From Triatoma infestans (Eukaryota > Arthropoda > Insecta > Hemiptera > Reduviidae), in the NCBI GenBank assembly GCA_011037195.1, contig JAAEAF010014745.1:94691-158690 (forward strand): a DNA stretch of 64,000 bases, given 5' to 3'. The notes under the pieces are model-generated. The model ran no database searches, was not told the origin of the DNA, and saw nothing but the letters and a program-made list of their open reading frames with translations. Of this stretch, positions 34,777-46,020 are shown piece by piece. A program made the translations under genes and the position numbers. The stretch's first letter is position 1. Every line of letters starts with the position of its first letter.

Positions 34777-35012
34777 TTAATCGCACAGCTATAACAACCT
34801 ATCACTTTTTTATTTGTAACAATTTTCTGGAAACATTGTCTTTAAAGATCTGGGAAATTTTCGATCTTAAATTTCAAATGTTATGTTTGTTCAAGAGTAA
34901 TGACGCTTGCTTTAGGACTAATGTAATAAATTCTACTATCTGCCTGGATAGAATCACTTTATGTTATAATTGTATTAAGGGACGTAACAAAATCTCATAA
35001 CAGAATCTTTAT
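34777..35012 (+). repeat. Arm-family end region up to LINE-B copy 3
   Basis: Continues the arm after the transposon; TTAAATTTCAAATGTTATGT matches the outer arm sequence at 14.3 kb and 17.3 kb. The last 17 bases are the duplication of the next LINE. Confidence 0.45.
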
Positions 35013-36220
35013 TATTATTTGTCTGTGGGGACGGAAACCCTAGCCAAAGCCTCACTGGGCCTATACAGCTACCCCAAGAAAAACAACAACACCCCGGATC
35101 TAGAAAAAAATCCAGACCCGGATCTAATCCCTCTAAGATTCACCGCAGTCCGAATAAATCGGACAATAAACTTAAGCGGAAATAGCCTAAGCTCTTCCAC
35201 AGACATCCTATTCCGACCAAAGGTCCTGAACCTAATTTCCTCATAACCCAGGCAATTAGTCATAAGATGGATGGGTGTTTCCTCCTCTGTCTCACAGACT
35301 CTACAAAATGGATCCGGCATGAACCCCATTATGGTAGCGATGTCTCCTTAAACCACAATGTCCAGTAAGAGATCCAACCAGATGCCTGAGAGCGCTCCGT
35401 GGAAAACACAGCAACGTCTCATTAATGGCCTTGTCCGGAACCCCGATGAGCATTTTGGACTGCCGAAAACCAACTCTTGCTCACCCATAAGGATGAATGC
35501 TGTGAAGCCGTCCATGTCTGGTAGCCTGACAGACATGGGCCAGAAGACACGTCAACAGCAGGCTCGGGACCAATGAAAGGAAGAGAAGCGCCCAATTTGG
35601 CAAACCTATCACCTCCTCATTCCCAAAAATCCACATGTGACCTGGCACCCAGACTAGAAGCACATCCTTCAGAGAAGAAAGCTCTTCCAGTCTTTTAGAA
35701 CATACTAACATCAACCTGGAAGTGAAGACACATGAACTCAGCGCCTTCAGCGCAGCCTGGCTGTCCGAGCAGGTATAAACACATTTTAAGTTAGTCTTAC
35801 GTACTCTCTCATCCAAGACACAACAAAGAAAAGCAGAAACCTCAGTCTGGAAGACCGTGGTCCATTCACCAAGAAATACTGCCAAATGATCTCCAGTCTC
35901 AAAATAGACCGCAGCTCCAGACCTACCATCCATTCTGAAACCGTCCGTGTAATACCGGAATTAATTATCAGGTATCAAGTCAGACGGACCCAATCTTGAC
36001 CAATCTTTTCTATTCCAGAAAATAATTGTCTCCAACATTCTATCAGAAGGAAAACCTGTAACAGGAACCTTCAAAAGCGTCTCGCGATGAATGATAGTGT
36101 GGACCATATCGCTTACCCTGCCAAAAACCTGCCTGTTTAATTCTATACATAACAGAATTTTATACATTCTATATATAATAATGTAATGAACGTATAATTC
36201 TATACATTGTTAATCTAATA
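35013..36220 (-). pseudogene. 5'-truncated RNase H LINE (LINE-B), minus strand, 17-bp TSD
   Basis: The frame at 35481-35933 is RNase H: MDGRSGAAVYFETGDHLAVF (first Asp), TTVFQTEVSAFLCCVL (Glu), YTCSDSQAALKALSS (Asp) and VWVPGHMWIFGNEE. The last part is changed (VIGLPN instead of a typical D-x-x-A), so the fourth acid looks lost. PDPFCRVC...HLMTNCLGYEEIR at 35069-35329 is the finger with its last Cys kept. (AAT)n tail at 35,010-35,019. CATAACAGAATCTTTAT at 34996-35012 and 36221-36237 is a perfect 17-bp TSD. Confidence 0.88.
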
Positions 36221-36237
36221 CATAACAGAATCTTTAT

Positions 36238-36929
36238 GTATTAGATTAAGAAATTATTATAGACTTTTTTATTTTTAATTTTTTGTATCTTGGGACAATG
36301 TGGTCCCAAGTAATGTATGTCTTAATTTATGATTCTGTTTTTTGAGAAATTAAAAAAAAATATATATAACCTTGCTTGCAGCGCATCTTAAACAATTTTT
36401 TTATTTTTGTAAATGAATTTATTTTATAATATGAACTATAATACTCGTAAATTTTCAATTGCGCAGTTTTAACACTTGCATAGTCTAAAAATATTTTTTT
36501 TTTCTATTACCCCTCTTTTAATAACTTTCTTTTTTACTTGTCGGCAATATCGATGGGTTTTGCCCAAGGTTGTTTTTTTTTTTTTTTTATTTTTAAACAA
36601 AAAAACTATCTGTTAGTCATTATTAATACAAATAAATGAGCAACAAAGATAGTTAATTTATTATAAATTATATTGTTGTTTACAATTCCCATACTGGTTT
36701 TGATTAATACTACTGTTTTTTGTTTTGTTTTTGTTTTCTTTTATTGACTCTCTATCCTTCACCTTGTTTCTTATCTTTGTTTAACGGTATATTTTAAAAT
36801 TTATTAGTTTACGATAATGACTTCTTTTTAATATTTTTTTGAAAAAAAGATAAAAAGATTGTAAAGTCATTTTATTATTATTTTTTTCTTTTACTTTTTA
36901 TTTTTTCTTTTCTGCTGAAAAATAAATAA
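36238..36929. other. Very AT-rich stretch without genes
   Basis: Long T and A runs only. No repeat family could be recognised. Confidence 0.5.
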
Positions 36930-37120
36930 CGCGATTATGTCTAAATTTTTTTGAAATAGTCATTTTCACCAAGAATGACGTTTTGAAGTCCCTGGCATGC
37001 CATAAAAAAATGTTGTTAGCGAATGGTTGATCCTTTTGTGTGTGTGAGTGTGCGATATGAGCAAAATATCTCAAAAACGAAAAATCGCAGGCAAATTTAT
37101 TTTGAGGGGTTCTGCAACGT
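36930..37120 (+). repeat. Arm-family fragment
   Basis: CATTTTCACCAAGAATGACG, TTTTGAAGTCCCTGG and ATCTCAAAAACGAAAAATCG follow the centre-to-arm order. Confidence 0.5.
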
Positions 37121-37165
37121 TATTACTTATTAGAGGCAGGAATTATAAGGTAGGGACTCTATACT

Positions 37166-37750
37166 AGTGATACGTGTTGTTGTATGTTTGTAGGTTTTGT
37201 AGGGGGCTTGTGAGTGTCAAGATACAGATAGAAGTATTAGAAATTGTGAATAAGAACCACTTTTTAAATAAATAATTTAACTATATATTAATATAGTAAT
37301 TTTACAAGGTAAATTATTAATTGTGAATCTTGAATTAACTTATAAATGCATAGAATTAAATAACCAATAGAGCTAGATTGATTGAAACTCAAAAAGGTTA
37401 ACACTTAAACTGGCACTGAATTTAAGAGAGCGATTCTTGAGACAAGTGTTCTAATTATTGAATTTGTAATTTCAGAACTGTTTTGTTTGAAAGCAGAATT
37501 TAGATTCTCTCTTAAAAGAATGCCTTCTCTTGGTAGTTCAAATCCCTCCCCATTTGTATGATTGCAAGTAGGGGCAAATGACAAAGCTACCACAGTTCTA
37601 TGACCTCTTCTGTAACGGTGTCTTCTACCTGGGTTTTACCCTTTTTTGCCAACCAACTTGCATTTTTTTTTCAAATCATAATTTTCTTCAAATTATATTT
37701 ATAGATATAATTTCTGGCATCCATCAGACTAGCCAAAGCCCCTCTAGTAT
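37166..37750. repeat. Unknown interspersed repeat, pair with 6.7-7.1 kb
   Basis: Counterpart of 6708-7140, longer by insertions. Shares TAAGAGAGCGATTCTTGAGA (with a gap in the other copy), GTCTTCTACCTGG and GGCATCCATCA. Function unknown. Confidence 0.45.
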
Positions 37751-37957
37751 CATATTTCTAACCCAACAAATAACAATGCTATAAATGGATTTAATTTATC
37801 TATAGTTGTAGAACATAAATGTTGTAGTGAAGTAGTACTTTAGAAGACGAAAACGTAACGTTATTGTTACCCCTCCACAATTCTCCCAGAAAATCAGTTT
37901 TCTCGGAAAAATGTTATAGTTAAAAGTGACAGCCATTTATTTGTATAGATAAAATAG

Positions 37958-38365
37958 TGAAACGCAGCGACTGGTGCCATCTAGGGAAAAAGCAGGTACC
38001 TCAAGTTCTCCTAGTGGTTCTCCTAGGAAGCGCTGGCGGCGCTCTCTAGCTCTTTGTAGAAGAATCGAGAAAGTTCCAAACCATTCTCCACCGGTATAAA
38101 TAGTGGGATCATAGAGAGTTGAGAGAGTTTTCTTGTTATAAACTAAGTGTACGTTTGTGAAAAGTGTATAAAAGTGAACAAAGTGAACATTTGTGGTTTA
38201 AACTGTGAATTAATTATTACTAAGTGGTGTACGAGTAATTTATAATTTATGTATTTGTGTAAAACAATAAATTGGTGTTTTTCTTATTGAAGTTTAGAGT
38301 ATTTTATCTATACGAACACACTTAAAACTGGTTGCAGTAGCTAGTTTAGAGGGAAAAACGTTACA
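37958..38365 (+). mobile_element. Solo LTR family A, copy 2
   Basis: 408 bp, starting TGAAACGCAGCGACTGG and ending AAAAACGTTACA. TATA box CCGGTATAAATAG near 38,092 and AATAAA near 38,267, in the order expected for U3, R and U5. ATAG at 37954-37957 and 38366-38369 is a 4-bp TSD. No primer-binding site or gag-pol is attached. Confidence 0.82.
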
Positions 38366-38458
38366 ATAGGTTTTTATTGCTTGATAGTGTAGTTTGTTAA
38401 ATAAAATCAATCGTTGGAGCCGTTTTCGAGAATATCGCAAGAAAAAAAAGCCATTCAC

Positions 38459-38555
38459 TGTAGGGGTTTTAGTGAACCGGTGAACCCCCACCACTAATCC
38501 ACTCTAGCGGAGAGAAACAGCACCTCTCGCACAGAGAGGAGAGGCTCGGCCAGTG

Positions 38556-38588
<33 letters not shown>

Positions 38589-38830
38589 CAGTCAGGGATC
38601 ATTCTGTTGAATTCAGTCTTACATATCAGACATCATTCTGTTGATTCACACTCCGTACATACCATCTTAGCCACGTCAGTCTGTCAGTTCAGTTCACTAC
38701 TAAACTCTAAAGTATAAAGTCCCTGGCAGTCAGTTATATATATATACACATATCAATTATATATCTTAAACCAATCTTAAGGTGTTTATCTATCATCATC
38801 AACAACCAACATCTCCTCACAACACCCTTA
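38459..38830. mobile_element. LTR-like insertion with 6-bp TSD
   Basis: Starts TGTAGGGGTTTTAGTGAACC and ends CAACACCCTTA. ATTCAC precedes (38453-38458) and follows (38831-38836). It contains an (AT)n tract near 38,555 and GAGAGAGACAGTCAGGG. The sequence AAAGTCCCTGGCAGTCAG resembles 10.6 kb. The termini are not a clean TG...CA, so the class is uncertain. Confidence 0.5.
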
Positions 38831-39060
38831 ATTCACTATAGTTAGTTATATTTCTGGTTGATGGATTTTGACCGACATTTATATGTTAGATAAGAGTTGC
38901 TTAAACAGAATATACCAACTTCCAGTTTCCCACAATTTTACCTTTTTTTTACGAGATTTTTATTCATAAACACACAGACCATTCTTTAAAAACATAATTT
39001 TCGTTTCAAAAATTAATACGATCACAATATTTTTCCTCATCACAGTCAGAAGCAGTGTAT

Positions 39061-39589
39061 GAAGCAGACTTTGGACGGACAGTGGAGTTCACTTTTCTGT
39101 AAGTACTTAAAAGCTACATACAGTTGGTTGGGTGAAAATCAAAAGCAACATTTTTGTCTTCTTCTTTATGCTACGTCATCGTTTTTTTTTACAGCCATTA
39201 AGCTTCTGGCAGTCCAATACATAAAATACTGTGATCTTCTTATTGAACCTGCAGCGATATTGTTGAAAGTTTAGTTACCAATTAGATGACCTATGCAGAA
39301 TCCAGGGGGGCACCACATGGAGCCAATCAACTTCACCACCCCCCCAAACTTGGAAGCAATTATGGCCAACACAATCTTTTATTGAGAACCCAGCATTCTA
39401 GGGACTGAACTATATATTCAACATTATTTATTTATATTATTTACTGGAAGAGTTTATGTTGTGAATGGTTGTGGCCTTAGATCTATGTTACTGTAGGACT
39501 AAGGCTCACTAGTATGAGTAAAGAAAAACAAAGCTTTCATTGTCTTAATAAAAACTTAAAAAGCTTTTGTGAAAAGTTATTAGGAAGCA
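39061..39589. other. Stretch without a recognisable gene
   Basis: A 71-residue frame at 39059-39274 has no recognisable motif. Nothing else was seen. Confidence 0.4.
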
Positions 39590-39892
39590 CATAGAGAGTC
39601 CATCACAGGCATAATGACAGGGAAGCACAATGGAGAGTCCATCGTAGACATAATTACAGGGAAGCAGAATGGAGAGTCCATCAAAGGCATAATGACAAGG
39701 AAGCATAATGGAGAGTTCATCATAGGCATAATGACAGGCAGGGAAGCACAATGGAGAGTCCATCACAGTCATAATGACAGGGAAGCTCAGTGGAGTGTCC
39801 ATCGCAGGCATTATGACAGGGAAGCTCAATGGAGAGCCCATCACAGTCATAATGACAGGGAAGCACAATGGGGAGCCCACCAAAGGCATAAT
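39590..39892. repeat. Minisatellite, about 7.5 units of 39 bp
   Basis: Units read ATAATGACAGGGAAGCACAA then TGGAGAGTCCATCACAGGC, with scattered changes and one 4-bp expansion near 39,735. 39 is a multiple of three, so frames on both strands stay open for long stretches. These frames are products of the repeat and not evidence of a gene. Confidence 0.9.
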
Positions 39893-40119
39893 GGCATAAT
39901 TTCCGGAAATTAGTTGAAACATTTTTAACAGACCATGTGTTGAGACCATTGGAAATGGAAAAGTTGTTGATATAAAAGCCAACAACTTCCATTTAGACCT
40001 TCTTTTTTTCTTGATTCTGACTATATATCGATCAACATTAATCGAAACATTATCGAGGAAAACAGACTGAGATACTAGGGCCACGACATGATAATGGCAG
40101 ATAATAGGATACAAAAGAC

Positions 40120-40163
40120 TCCTTCCTAGGAGCCTCTGCAGCTCACTGTCCGGTGATGGATAG
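40120..40163 (+). repeat. SINE1 internal fragment
   Basis: TTCCTAGGAGCCTCTGCAGC then TCACTGTCCGGTGATGGA is the SINE1 body. The head and 3' end are missing. It directly precedes a LINE 3' end. Confidence 0.65.
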
Positions 40164-40179
40164 GAAAGACTACTTATGA

Positions 40180-40375
40180 GACAATCGTAAAAGGAAAGAA
40201 GGCCGAGAGGAAGATCAAGGAAAACTTGGAATAAAAATCTTTTTGAAGCACGAAGGGGTCAGGATTGGCTGAAACGTAAGCAACTGGCTTCGGACAGGGA
40301 AAAATGGGAGCAGCTCTAAAAAGCACCTCACTCTGCTTAGGCGGTAGTAGAGGTATTGAGTAAGAAGAAGAAGAT
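40180..40375 (+). pseudogene. LINE 3' end, last RT codons and (AAG)n tail
   Basis: One frame reads RPRGRSRKTWNKNLFEARRG and DWLKRKQLASDREKWEQL followed by a stop at about 40,320. This is the typical last segment of RTE-like and related LINE proteins. The tail is GAGTAAGAAGAAGAAG at 40,357-40,373. Only the last about 200 bp are present. Confidence 0.7.
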
Positions 40376-41247
40376 TAATCGAAACATATATCATCTTTAA
40401 AATATCTGATTGCTATTTGCCCCAATATATTATATTCTTTATTGAATCAAAATATACATACAAACTATACCAGACCATTGTATACCTAGCATTCATTGCT
40501 AGGGAACTCAGATATTTATTAATTCTCATAAATACCTGCATATGTGTGCAAATTGTTGAAATGAAATAATTAATATGTTAATGATTTCCCTTCATTATTA
40601 AATTTTTATATTTTAATAATTGTATATAAAATACCAACCAACCAAAATATAAAAAAACTAAAATAACAAACTTTCATCTCAAAAAATGTAAAATTAATTT
40701 GGTAATATTGAAAATATATGTTATTCAAATAACTTGCCTGTATCATTTGTTTGCAATTAAAATAATTAAATTTTTATTATCACTTAAATTAATAATGTGT
40801 GAGCTAGTTTATTTCTTTTCACTTGTACGGCTTTGCTGATTAAGCATTTGCTACTTCCATTTATAAACAATATTTTTATAATCCTTTTATGAAATTTAAT
40901 AACTCTAATTGTTTTATACTTTAATTCAATAATGATATTTGTAATTATTGATAGTGTAACTTTTATTAGCTAAGTGATCAAGTGAATTTGTTGATGAATA
41001 TGTTTTGAAAAATAAATATAGTTTTGATATCCATAGTATGTGCATAAATAGATTTAATACTTCTTTTTTTTTGGATTTTTAAAGACAAATCAAACATTAA
41101 TTCTAACATTATTACAATATAAACATTGTTTACCACTTTAAAAGCATTACAGCAAAAATTATTTTTCTCTCTCTCGTTAGAGTTGTCTTGGAACAACAAC
41201 ATTCACTTATTATTTGTATTTATGTTACCAGTTATTATACGTACAAA
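40376..41247. other. AT-rich stretch without genes
   Basis: No motif-bearing frame or repeat end was seen. Confidence 0.5.
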
Positions 41248-41680
41248 TCTGGTGTGAAACAATCACACACCTGTTGTTGACATAATTTTATATAAAAATG
41301 ACAAATTTTTTTTTTGGAAAAATCAAATTTTACTCATTCTATTCAAATATAAAAAATATAGAGAAATATATACTGGGACGGGATAGTATCTAACTAGATA
41401 GTAGAAATATGATTACAGTATTGTTGCAGCGCCAACAACATTACATAAATCTAATAATTACATTGGAAATTTAACACCTCAAATTATGCATAGTTTCCTA
41501 AAATAACTTTTTTGGGAAAAATTTTTCAAATAGCTAAAAGTGATGCGATTTTATCTGTAAAGTTAGCAGTGTACCACCAAGTTTAGAGAAAATCGCTATT
41601 GTCTTTTCGAAAAAATTACAAAAATTCAAAAACTTATCCGGTAAGTTGCACTTCCGGTTAAACAGTTTTATACTCTAGCA
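41248..41680 (-). repeat. Arm-family left end and arm
   Basis: Starts TCTGGTGTGAAACAATCACA. The outer arm sequence (GCGCCAACAACATTACATAA) is the complement of that at 17,350. Then CCAAGTTTAGAGAAAATCGC and GTAAGTTGCACTTCCGGTTA give the reverse module. Confidence 0.6.
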
Positions 41681-41734
41681 ATGCTTGCGATGTATGTTTT
41701 TATTACTACTTTTTTCTCTTTTATTTACAACATC

Positions 41735-41912
41735 TAGCGCCTGAAACCTTCTCAGTGCACTGCCGGCCTTTGGACAGTCTTCTCTTGCTACAGACGATAT
41801 TGTCCATCACCGAACAGTGAGCTGTAGAGGCTTCTAAAAAAAAAATCTAAGAGGTAAGCACTGGACTCAGCGTGGGAGTCCGACGAGTTAACACTGAGCT
41901 AATCCCTTCCCT
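41735..41912 (-). repeat. SINE1 copy, minus strand
   Basis: The complement has the body (AGGCCGGCAGTGCACTG-type) and head (TTAGCTCAGTG-like, degenerate). TTTTTATTACTACT before it and TTTTTATTAATACT after it may be the TSD. Confidence 0.75.
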
Positions 41913-42004
41913 TTTTATTAATACTAAATTTATTTACAGTATGCTCCACTAAAATATTACATAATTATAACTCTTTACTTTTAACAAATAAAAGAATTTT
42001 TTTT

Positions 42005-42122
42005 TCCTATGCCATGACTTCGTCTATTCAGCCATTATTCTACGTGGCATGGCCCAGTATAAAAAGGCTACGCTGGCAACTGAGGTTGTTCGTTTAGTTC
42101 ATTACGTGAGAACAAACTCGGA

Positions 42123-42157
<35 letters not shown>

Positions 42158-42180
42158 TATATATATATTATTGATATAAC
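42005..42180 (+). repeat. LTR-promoter-like fragment and (AT)n tract
   Basis: GTGGCATGGCCCAGTATAAA then AAGGCTACGCTGGC resembles 58,990-59,110, including GTTGTTCGTTTAGTT and GTGAGAACAA. A TATA box just before a conserved TTCGTTTAGTT suggests an LTR promoter. The microsatellite at 42123-42175 follows. Confidence 0.4.
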
Positions 42181-42249
42181 AGAAACCAATAAATATTATT
42201 TTATGTATTTATAACGAAATACGAGAATTGATCTCAAGTTTAATAAACC

Positions 42250-42420
42250 GAATGAGTTCGCACAGCTGGAAAGCCTCAGAAATATTTTCTACGATAGGCT
42301 GCTTAATTTTGTGATTGTTAAAACAGTGCAATAAACAGTAGATTTCTTGCACACAGTAAAATCAGTTTCTAACCCGTACATATACACTGATTTTGCTCTG
42401 TGCAAGTTAAGAAATAGTGA
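42250..42420 (+). repeat. Degenerate arm of the hammerhead element, core lost
   Basis: GCACAGCTGGAAAGCCTCAG then AAATATTTTCTACGATAGGC matches the 5' flank and arm of 45,782-45,835. The ribozyme core is deleted. TGATTTTGCTCTGTGCAAG near 42,391 resembles the element interior. Confidence 0.5.
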
Positions 42421-43292
42421 GTGTTAATGGAAAAATTATAAACAAAACACAGATTTCATTAATTATTTTAATTTTAATAAAACTGTTAGAATAAATAATA
42501 CTGCAAGGCTAATTTAGAAAAAAATTATTGAAAGAATTATCACCATTTGATGCCAAATTGAATGAACAAGTAGGATCATTAAGTAGTAAATAAAAGTCGG
42601 AATAAGATGATGGCCAAACTCACCTAACATGATCAAAGCACTTAACAGCAGAATATTAGAAATGCTTGATCAAAATCTGGAATTGGCAAACATCGTTAAG
42701 CACGGAAAATTACGATAATCCAGGTGCTTTTAATGAGAAATTTAGTGTGCTCCATTTCTATTTCAAGATGGACTTCATGTAATGTTCCAGGTGATGGTCC
42801 TGATCGTGAAGTATATCCGGGGATTGTCGTAAAACAAAAAAAAACTTCATAGTGTTAAAATAGAGCCGTTTGTAGTTTTATGGGAATAGGTTATAATTGT
42901 CAATTGATATTAAAAGTGAATTATATTCGTCAGTTGAACTAAATTTTATTATAATAATATTCCGTGCCACAGTGCGATGGTGGGAAATGGAATGTCTGTA
43001 ACAGAATAATATATTTCTCTCGGGGTTAAATTCATACGAACAATGTGAAATACTGTTGTTAATATGAAATGTTACATTTCCCAAGTATATTATATTATCA
43101 TATAATTTGATATATTTGCGGTTTAATGAACATTATTACGATTTAATTAAATTCAGTTTTAACATAGGTAATTAAAAGCATTTTATTTTCATCCACTAAT
43201 TTTATAGGTGGTTGTTTAAATATCTGGAATAAAATTCTAAGTATTACATCGTTTTGAAGAAATATTTTATATTTCATTATCATTTGGTTTTT
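42421..43292. other. AT-rich stretch without a recognisable gene
   Basis: No motif-bearing frame was seen. A slightly GC-richer part at 42,600-42,840 has no recognisable similarity. Confidence 0.45.
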
Positions 43293-43303
43293 GAAATATT
43301 TTA

Positions 43304-44917
43304 CCTACCTACCTACCTACCCCTTGGCGCTACGGCCCTACAAGAGCCTGGGCCTCCTCCACAATCCTACTCCACTCTTCTCTTTCCTGGGCGTGTCTTC
43401 TCCATCTTCTCATTCCCATTCTTTTCAATAACTCTTCCACATCTCCCAGCCATCTCAATCGGGGACGTCCTTTTCTAGGGCATCCTCCCGGTTTCCCTTC
43501 CAACAGCTTTTTTGGAACCCTGGCCTTCGGACATTCGTTCTACATGCCCCAGCCATCTCAGCTGGTTTTTCCTCACAAAGGCTACCAAGTCTGGTTCATT
43601 ATATATTTGACGGAGCTCAGCGTTCTTTCTTATCCTCCAGCTGCCATTTTCTCAGACAGATCCGTATATTCTTCTGAGTATCTTCCTTTCCCATACATTT
43701 AGCATTCTTTCTGTTTCCTTCGTAAGGTTCCAGGTTTCACAACCATATGTGACCACAGGTATTATGATTATTTTATAAATAAGGACCTTCGCTCTGTTTG
43801 TCAGACCTCTAAACTTCAGCGGTTTCTGAAGTGCGAAATAGCACTTGTTCCTGGAAGCCAATCTGGCCTTAATCGCTTTAGAGGTTTCACTCTTTTCTGT
43901 TACTAGAGCTCGTAAATATTTGATCTGACTGACTGTCTTGAATTCGTGGATTCCAAAACACACACTTTCTTCTATTCTTTCGGAATTTCTTGTTACCCTC
44001 ATGTACACAGTCTTTTCATCATTTATTCGTAACCCTAATTTAGTTGCAGCCTTTCAAATTCCTCGAAAGCCCCTGCTAGCGCTGCTCTTGAGCGAGCTGA
44101 TACCAGCACATCATCTGCGTACGCGAGTTGTTGCGGCATCCTATTATAAATAGTACCATTTGCATTTGTACGAATTGCTCTAATTGCGTATTCGAGCGCT
44201 AGATTAAAAAGTGTGGGGGACAGAGGATCACCTTGTCTTAGACCGTCTGTGACTGCAAACTTCTCCGACAGCCTTCCCTGAACCTTCACCTTACAGCTAC
44301 TCCCTGTAAGTGCCATTCTCGTTAGCCTTACTAACTTACAAGGGATTCCTAGATTCAGCATAATATTAATCAGTTCTTCTCTGTTGATGCTGTCGTATGC
44401 TTGCTTAAAATCGACGAAAAGATGGTGCATATCCACATTAAATTCATAACATTTTTCCATCATTTCTCTTTCGGAGAAAATATGGTCGGTGGTTGATCTG
44501 CTCGGCCTAAAGCCACACTGGTACTCACTCACCTAGAATGTGTTCGGACCAGTATTGTATTTTCCTTTTAAGAAGGATGGCAAATGCCTTATACGCTGTC
44601 CCTAGCAAGGATATGCCTCTATAATTTCCACAATTCAATTTATCCCCTTTCTTATAAATCGGACATATAATAGCTACTGTCCATTCTTCCGGCATCTTTT
44701 CCTTGATCCATACTTCCAACAACAAATTGTATAATTCTTTCAACAGGTCTTCTCCTGCGTATTTCAACATTTCTGCGTCTACACCGTCGCAACCAGGGCT
44801 TTTGTTGTTTTTTAGCGTTCCTATAACTTCCATAAAATCTTCGAAATCAGGGGGTTCGACGTCCTCTGCATTACCTGTTTCATCTTCCATCCCTCCTATT
44901 CTAAATTCATCAACCTC
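43304..44917 (-). pseudogene. LINE-D, 5'-truncated reverse transcriptase with (TAGG)n tail
   Basis: Minus-strand frames read RT motifs in order: NNKSPGCDGVDAEMLKYAGE, YKKGDKLNCGNYRGISLLG, MSEYQCGFRPSRSTTDHIF, VDFKQAYDSINREELINIM (catalytic Asp), DGLRQGDPLSPTLFNLALE and LAYADDVLVSA (YADD codons at 44110-44121). The C-terminal part has RAKVLIYKIIIIPVVTYGCE. Frame breaks occur near 44,530, 44,020 and 43,650. GAAATATTTTA at 43293-43303 and 44918-44928 is an 11-bp TSD. It resembles RTE-type LINEs. Confidence 0.85.
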
Positions 44918-44928
44918 GAAATATTTTA

Positions 44929-45335
44929 TACCTTATATTTTGTATGTAAAGTTTGATTTTTTTTAAATTGCCTAATAAACAAAGTGTAATTCTTCTCCAC
45001 CAAATTACGTTTCATTTCCTAAAAAAAAGAAAATCTTAATTATCTTCATTATTTTGAATTTTTTTTGAATACATTATCCTCAAGAAACATTCGTTTGGAG
45101 CTAATTTTATTAGAATTAATTACAATGCATATTATTAGACAATTGAGACTATAAAATTAAGAAAATAGAAACGTTAAAAAAAAAACAATAAAAATTTGCT
45201 CAAACTCCTTCTATACTTCTCGAACTAACACTTTACATATAGACTTGAAATATGATGTCTCCTGACGGAAAAGGATTGCATTTTTGATGCAGCCTTTTTT
45301 TTTCATGTTTTTAATGTTTTCGTTAATAATTTTCA
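44929..45335. other. AT-rich stretch without genes
   Basis: Nothing recognisable in this interval. Confidence 0.5.
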
Positions 45336-45492
45336 GAGAATTCAGGGTTCGATTCCCTTGAGGGCAAAGTCGGTGTTGACCCAGCATCGTGATAAAAAGT
45401 GGGAAGCTACAGTTAGTAGCGCACTAGGTAGCGAAGGCCGGAACTAAACGGCGTGGGAACTGCGCGTGGGCTGTTGCGCCATAGGGTTTTTA
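45336..45492 (+). repeat. SINE2 copy, 5'-truncated
   Basis: Starts inside the tRNA-like head at GAGAATTCAGGGTTCGATTC (B-box). The shared body and the GCGCCATAGGGTTTTTATT tail follow. The A-box half is missing. Confidence 0.75.
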
Positions 45493-45839
45493 TTAATAAT
45501 TTTTCTTGGGCATTATTAATTAGGAAAAAGTTATTTACTTATGTGATCTGCCAGTTGATGTTTAGTTGTACACTACAGAACAATATTTTTCTTAACCTCT
45601 CATATCGTTCTTTTAAATCTCTCAAAGCTTCCTGCTTCTTTTTCTTGTTTATGCGTGACTCATTCTTTGTCAAAGATATTCAGCAAGCTGCAGAAGATAC
45701 TAACATGGAGAAACTTGAGCAATCTCATGCGATAGTTAATTGAGTCTGGGGACTCAGGCTTTTGTTGTGGTGGTTGGTTCCGCAGAGCTGGAAAGCATCA
45801 GAGACATTTTCCGTGGTAGCCTGCTTCATTTTGTGGTCA

Positions 45840-45876
45840 TCGACCGGTTTCGGGCGTTCGCCATCTTCAGGATGCG
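45840..45876 (-). ncRNA. Hammerhead-like core in the left arm
   Basis: Minus strand: CATC, CTGAAGA (45864-45870), stem II with GGCG...CGCCC, GAAA, ACCGGT, C, GATG. It differs from its partner by one missing C in stem II, which weakens that helix. Box 1 position 7 is A instead of U, a position known to vary. Confidence 0.6.
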
Positions 45877-45980
45877 TTTTTCAGACAGTGTGCCAACACA
45901 GACTCGTACAGAGACTTAGTTTCACTGTTATGTGAAACAAGTCTCTGTACGAGTCTGTGCTGGCACACTGTCTGAAAAAC

Positions 45981-46020
45981 GCATCCTGAAGATGGGCGAA
46001 CGCCCGAAACCGGTCGATGA
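45981..46020 (+). ncRNA. Hammerhead-like core in the right arm
   Basis: Plus strand: GCATC, CTGAAGA (45986-45992), stem II GGGC-GAAC-GCCC (perfect), GAAA (46006-46009), self-complementary ACCGGT, C at 46,015, then GATG pairing with CATC for stem I. All invariant core positions are kept. Confidence 0.65.

Larger units (their letters stand above)
37800..39060 (-). repeat. Arm-family left arm interrupted by two insertions
   Basis: Reverse modules at 37,840-37,957 (AGAAAATCAGTTTTCTCGGA), 38,366-38,458 (ATCAATCGTTGGAGCCGTTT) and 38,831-39,050 (TTTCTGGTTGATGGATTTTG) form one arm once the two insertions are removed. Confidence 0.55.

Noticed and set aside
39545..40114. 189-residue open frame on the minus strand
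   Set aside because: Most of it is the 39-bp minisatellite, whose period is 13 codons. No domain signature outside the array.
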